Assembly: GCF_031759225.1 (NCBI RefSeq)
Contig: NZ_CP134494.1
Location: 436,001-500,000 of the forward strand
Direction of reading: 5' to 3'
Source: Mesobacillus jeotgali
Lineage (GTDB): Bacteria > Bacillota > Bacilli > Bacillales > Cytobacillaceae
Length of the DNA: 64,000 bases
The notes below the pieces were generated by a model. That model searched no databases. It had not been told where the DNA came from and worked only from the letters and a program-made list of their open reading frames with translations. Below are positions 61,242-64,000 of the stretch, one piece after another. A program made the translations under genes and the position numbers. Every line of letters starts with the position of its first letter. Positions within the stretch are counted from its first letter, which is position 1.

Positions 61242-61736
61242 CTACTTGACGGGGAGCAGTTCAAACCCTTTGCTTCTGTAAAAATTGAGGGCAGCATCAT
61301 TCCCGTTGGATACATAGATGAATTGGTCATGGACGTCGTTAAAGGAATCGAGCCATTCCTTTGATTTTTCAAAAAGGACCGACCCAATCCCCATGCTACG
61401 ATACCCATCTTTGATATAAAACTGCGATAGGCAGCCGACATCATTCCCTTTTACCGATTCCATGTCAAAAAAAGTAGCAAACTCGCTTGAATATACTTCC
61501 TTTGGTGAAACATTGCTATACACGTAGCCAACAACTTGATCCCCATCCATTGCGGCAATGATTTGATTGTCTTTCGCGTTTTTAATCGATGGAACAAGTC
61601 TTGTTTCAAAGCTCATGCCATCAAAGAGTTCAGGGCGAATCGTCGCTAATGATTTCTGGTAGACCATCAACTCATTGCAGAGATCTTTTACAGTGGTAAT
61701 CTGCTCTTCCGATATGAGCTCATAAGTAATTGCCAT
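61242..61736 (-). CDS. GNAT acetyltransferase, 3' end replaced by IS3 sequence
   Basis: 164 residues as it stands. GNAT core: DVGCLSQFYIKDGYRSMGIG (acetyl-CoA loop) and VSNGNDAALNFYRSKGFE. The last six residues, LLPVK and the stop, come from the right end of the IS3 element; the native ending lies at 59536-59598. The catalytic fold is nearly complete, lacking the last strand, so activity is doubtful. Start at 61736 after AAGGAAG. Confidence 0.85.
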   Translation of the reverse strand: MAITYELISEEQITTVKDLCNELMVYQKSLATIRPELFDGMSFETRLVPSIKNAKDNQIIAAMDGDQVVGYVYSNVSPKEVYSSEFATFFDMESVKGNDVGCLSQFYIKDGYRSMGIGSVLFEKSKEWLDSFNDVHDQFIYVSNGNDAALNFYRSKGFELLPVK

Positions 61737-61898
61737 TATCCAACTTCCTTTCTTTCAGAATCCTAAATCGGATTATACCGCGAAACATCGATTCTTGATA
61801 ACCAAAATGGAAAAGGTAGCCTATTGTTTTTTCTTAAAGATAGCTTGTCATGATTAGGCCGCATGGTTCATAAACTCTATCAAGAGGGGGGTGTAGAG

Positions 61899-62117
61899 TT
61901 GAACCGTGTTTCGAACAGAGTAGATTATTATATAAAAGACAAATGTCTCTTAAGTGCCAATGTAAAGCAGTGGGAGCAATATATTGCTGCCTTGAGGGCC
62001 TGCAATACCGTGACGATAAACAAACAGGAATACATGGTAGACAAAATAAATATGGTTCACGATCCTGCAACCATCGTGTTGAAAGTCAATATTCAACCAC
62101 TTAAAGTTTACAATTAA
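61899..62117 (+). CDS. small protein of unknown function
   Basis: 72 residues: MNRVSNRVDYYIKDKCLLSA, then WEQYIAALRACNTVTINKQE and a beta-rich end. No family recognised. TTG at 61899 is 7 bases after GGGGGG; an ATG twelve codons upstream lacks a site. Followed by a terminator. Confidence 0.5.
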   Translation: MNRVSNRVDYYIKDKCLLSANVKQWEQYIAALRACNTVTINKQEYMVDKINMVHDPATIVLKVNIQPLKVYN

Positions 62118-62150
62118 GTATCCTTCCGGGATGCTTTTTATTTTTTTAGG
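62110..62150 (+). terminator. terminator
   Basis: AAGTATCC pairs with GGATGCTT (one G-U), followed by TTTATTTTTTT. Confidence 0.7.
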
Positions 62151-62674
62151 ATCTTTTCTGGTTTCTGACATGAAATGTTGGAGCGCGACAGTATTTACTT
62201 TGGACATGTGCCCGAAAAGAGGAGGAGCCGGGGGTTTCGGTAACAAGTTGGAGGAACATATGCCCGGTGATATGCATCAGTAAGTTTATTGATTCATGAG
62301 AGGCTATCCTATGTATCACCTCCTATCTAACTTGATTTCCAAGCAACGTTGATCCAGAAGGATAACTGGTTTACTTCAGAGGTGCAAACAAGTAAAACAC
62401 AAGGCATATTGCACGGATTTTCACATTGAAATTCACAGTGCAATTTTTCTTGTTATATCAATGTTTATTATAATTTTATTTAAAAACCTCACATCAATTC
62501 ACAGGTCATTTCTCATTGACGGAAATAATTATTGGAGGGTGTGTGATTTTGTGTTGATTAGGTAAGTGGATTGTACGGTATTATAAAGGTGTTTGGATAT
62601 TTATGTTAAAATTAAAATAAGGTTATAGAAGACTTTGTGAAACAATGTACTTAAAGTAACGGAGCAGTTTAGTT
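62151..62674 (+). repeat. intergenic region ending in the dispersed element
   Basis: 524 bases without a credible gene. GGAGG before a seven-codon frame MPGDMHQ (62260s) may be a gene remnant. AACGTTGATCCAGAAGGAT near 62346 is shared with 13480. ATTGCAC (62408-62414) pairs with GTGCAAT (62438-62444), then T5. From about 62636 the dispersed element runs TTTGTGAAACAATGTACTTA, AAGTAACGGAGCAGTTTAGTT up to the intron. Confidence 0.6.
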
Positions 62675-63592
62675 GTGCGAAATGTTCCTAGTTAAAATGG
62701 AGGATGGTAACATCACTCTGGTAAAGGCTAGGCAGTTCCTTTCGGAACTGAAGGATTATATCGAAGAATCAAATGAAGGGGTAACGCCCCGAAGGGTTCT
62801 CTCTTAGTCGAGTAGCACTGGATTGAGTAAGAATGAAAGTGTTATAAGCTCGGTGAAAAGGCGTGAGAATTTACCGTAACAGGTTAAGCTGACGAAAGCC
62901 TACCCGATGGGGTGGTGTAGATCATGATGCTTGAGTTGAATGAATATGGTGAGAATGCAAATAAACCTAAAAGAAAAGGTTAAGCTGGCGAACTTCTGAA
63001 TGTACGGGTCTAGACCTGCGATACATAGAAATGTGTATATCACCAAATTGTGAGGTTAGCTGTGGGTAAGTAAGAATAACTAATATGAAAATCCATGATA
63101 CGTTACAGGCGTATGAATGCTAACAGGCTTACAGGAAGCACCTAAGTTCATTCTATAATAGATATAATTCAACGTTGTAAGCTGATAACGTGGAGGGCTT
63201 ACTCCCGAAGAAGCGTTGGCAAGGAAAGCAGTAATGACATTAGTTACTGTATAACTTGTCTTTATGTCAGTGAAAGTGGTGGCACAGTACCAACGAAAGG
63301 CCTAATCAGCCTGGAGGGATAGCCACTAGACTAATGAAGAATCATTTAATCATGTAAGGCAAGTCTTTATCGGTTAATAAGGTTCTTGTGAGACTAATAG
63401 AGGTTTACCTCCTACGGGAGGCACCGACTTATTGAAACGGAAGAATTGAGACATGAAGGGGCTAAGGTTTCTGAGGTGTTGATGATTAAATTGAATTGGA
63501 TTAGTTGGAACGCCGTATGCGGTGAAAGTCGCACGTACGGTGTGAACAGGGGGAAAAGGGAGCGATAACTTCAAACCCTTACCTATCTGTAT
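62675..63592 (+). mobile_element. ORF-less group II intron
   Basis: 918 bases. It begins GTGCG, the group II 5' consensus. Domain V is unmistakable: CGCCGTATGCGGTGAAAGTC followed by GCACGTACGGTGT (about 63510-63543), with a CGC catalytic triad. A domain VI-like stem and final AT end it at 63592. AACTAA (63078-63083) is complementary to the last six exon bases TTAGTT (62669-62674), a good EBS1-IBS1 pair. No reverse transcriptase gene is present. Removing the intron joins GCAGTTTAGTT to GAATAAGAA, restoring the dispersed element. Confidence 0.85.
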
Positions 63593-63653
63593 GAATAAGA
63601 AATCACAAAAGTAATGAGCATTTACTTTAAAATAAGATTAAACGGGGGTTTAT

Positions 63654-64000
63654 ATGAGAAAAGTTTATCTAGATAGAACAGAATTAATTGGAGCCATAAA
63701 TGTAAATATAGAAGATACTGAAGTTATACTAGCAGGGACAACAATTTTTCCTATGAGTGCTCATGATAAAAATGAAGAGTATCAAAAATTTGCTAGCGAT
63801 TATGATATTCAATTTATCTTTGACGATGATATTCCACATTTAGAGTTTTTTACGGTTCCACATGTAGATATTATGGCAAAAGATAGTAAAGGTGGATTTA
63901 TCGGAACTGTTTATCAACAGTGTGATTTGGAAAGTGACGCACCAATTTGTTATATCAATAGGGATTTAGAGTGTTTGATAATTTCTGAAAACGCAGAAGA
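63654..64000 (+). CDS. unknown protein, N-terminal part
   Basis: ATG 63654 lies 6 bases after GGGGG; 115 codons remain open to the window edge. It starts MRKVYLDRTELIGAINVNIE and has an acidic stretch DYDIQFIFDDDIPHLEF. Soluble, no signal peptide. I do not recognise the family. It begins 61 bases after the intron. Confidence 0.6.
   Translation, partial: MRKVYLDRTELIGAINVNIEDTEVILAGTTIFPMSAHDKNEEYQKFASDYDIQFIFDDDIPHLEFFTVPHVDIMAKDSKGGFIGTVYQQCDLESDAPICYINRDLECLIISENAE

Larger units (their letters stand above)
59599..61258 (+). mobile_element. IS3-family (IS150 group) insertion sequence
   Basis: 1660 bp. Terminal inverted repeats begin TGCTCCCC: left TGCTCCCCTTTAGGTAGACA at 59599, right the complement of TGCTCCCCGTCAAGTAGACA ending at 61258, with TG...CA ends. 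Two overlapping frames encode OrfA and OrfB. It interrupts a minus-strand GNAT gene near its 3' end. I see no clear target duplication (flanks TGATA and GTTCA). Confidence 0.92.

Noticed and set aside
61863..61898. Upstream ATG start for the 72-residue protein
   Set aside because: No ribosome site, while TTG 61899 has GGGGGG at 7 bases.
62259..62284. Seven-codon frame MPGDMHQ with GGAGG site
   Set aside because: Too short to support as a gene; kept only as a possible remnant.
63374..63574. 66-codon minus-strand frame within the intron
   Set aside because: Lies opposite ribozyme domains IV-VI; not a maturase and no ribosome site.
1..64000. tRNA or rRNA genes
   Set aside because: No cloverleaf with a T-arm GTTCRAATC in non-coding DNA and no rRNA sequence was found by eye.

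Overview
The window looks like a chromosome segment of an endospore-forming Bacillaceae (Mesobacillus/Bacillus type, low GC, Gram-positive). The evidence is AGGAGG-type ribosome sites with frequent TTG/GTG starts, a CspC-like cold-shock protein, a CwlC-type mother-cell amidase, a YhcN-type spore lipoprotein, a DUF3231 protein, a GerA/GerC/GerB germinant-receptor operon and many lipoproteins with LxxC lipoboxes. The genus is an inference from gene content.

Layout. 1-11.5 kb: housekeeping and stress genes (DUF4256 end, cold-shock protein, SDR, amidase, proline symporter, fasciclin protein, MFS pump, a VOC-DUF1801-SRPBCC operon, a DoxX membrane protein). 11.5-30.5 kb: an accessory block with an ECF sigma/anti-sigma pair, two identical IS110-family (IS1111-type) copies, a second and a third IS110-family element of different types, an orphan tyrosine recombinase, GNATs, small unknown genes, an MFS pump behind a possible translational attenuator, and a MarR-MMPL efflux operon. 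30.5-49.5 kb: spore lipoprotein, a second DoxX copy, GNATs, YceI behind an MhqR-like operator, MFS pump, AI-2E-family transporter, a self-regulated HTH/membrane pair, a manganese (yybP-ykoY) riboswitch in front of a DedA gene, SDR, a TsdA-like dihaem cytochrome and a PadR-HAAS operon. 49.5-64 kb: a one-polypeptide sigma/anti-sigma fusion, lipoproteins, the germinant-receptor operon (gerA homologue frameshifted), an IS3 element that has cut a GNAT gene, and an ORF-less group II intron followed by a partial unknown gene.

Two repeat systems cross the window. (1) A dispersed intergenic palindrome (arms like TTATTCAAC and GTTGAATAAG around AACGGGTGCAG) occurs in complete or degraded form about ten times and is the integration point of four mobile elements: both IS1111-type copies, one IS110 and the group II intron. 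Junctions rebuild the palindrome each time. The IS elements carry structured non-coding segments resembling bridge/seek RNAs, and these contain short matches to this target. (2) Four intergenic tandem arrays have unrelated sequences but the same 51-52 bp period and internal dyads; shorter arrays have 21-23 bp periods. One array has a three-unit higher-order repeat.

Several genes carry single-base frameshifts (41.1, 43.6, 46.3, 55.8 kb). These are either real decay or assembly errors in homopolymers. Starts were chosen by ribosome-site spacing; families were assigned from memory of motifs, without database searches.
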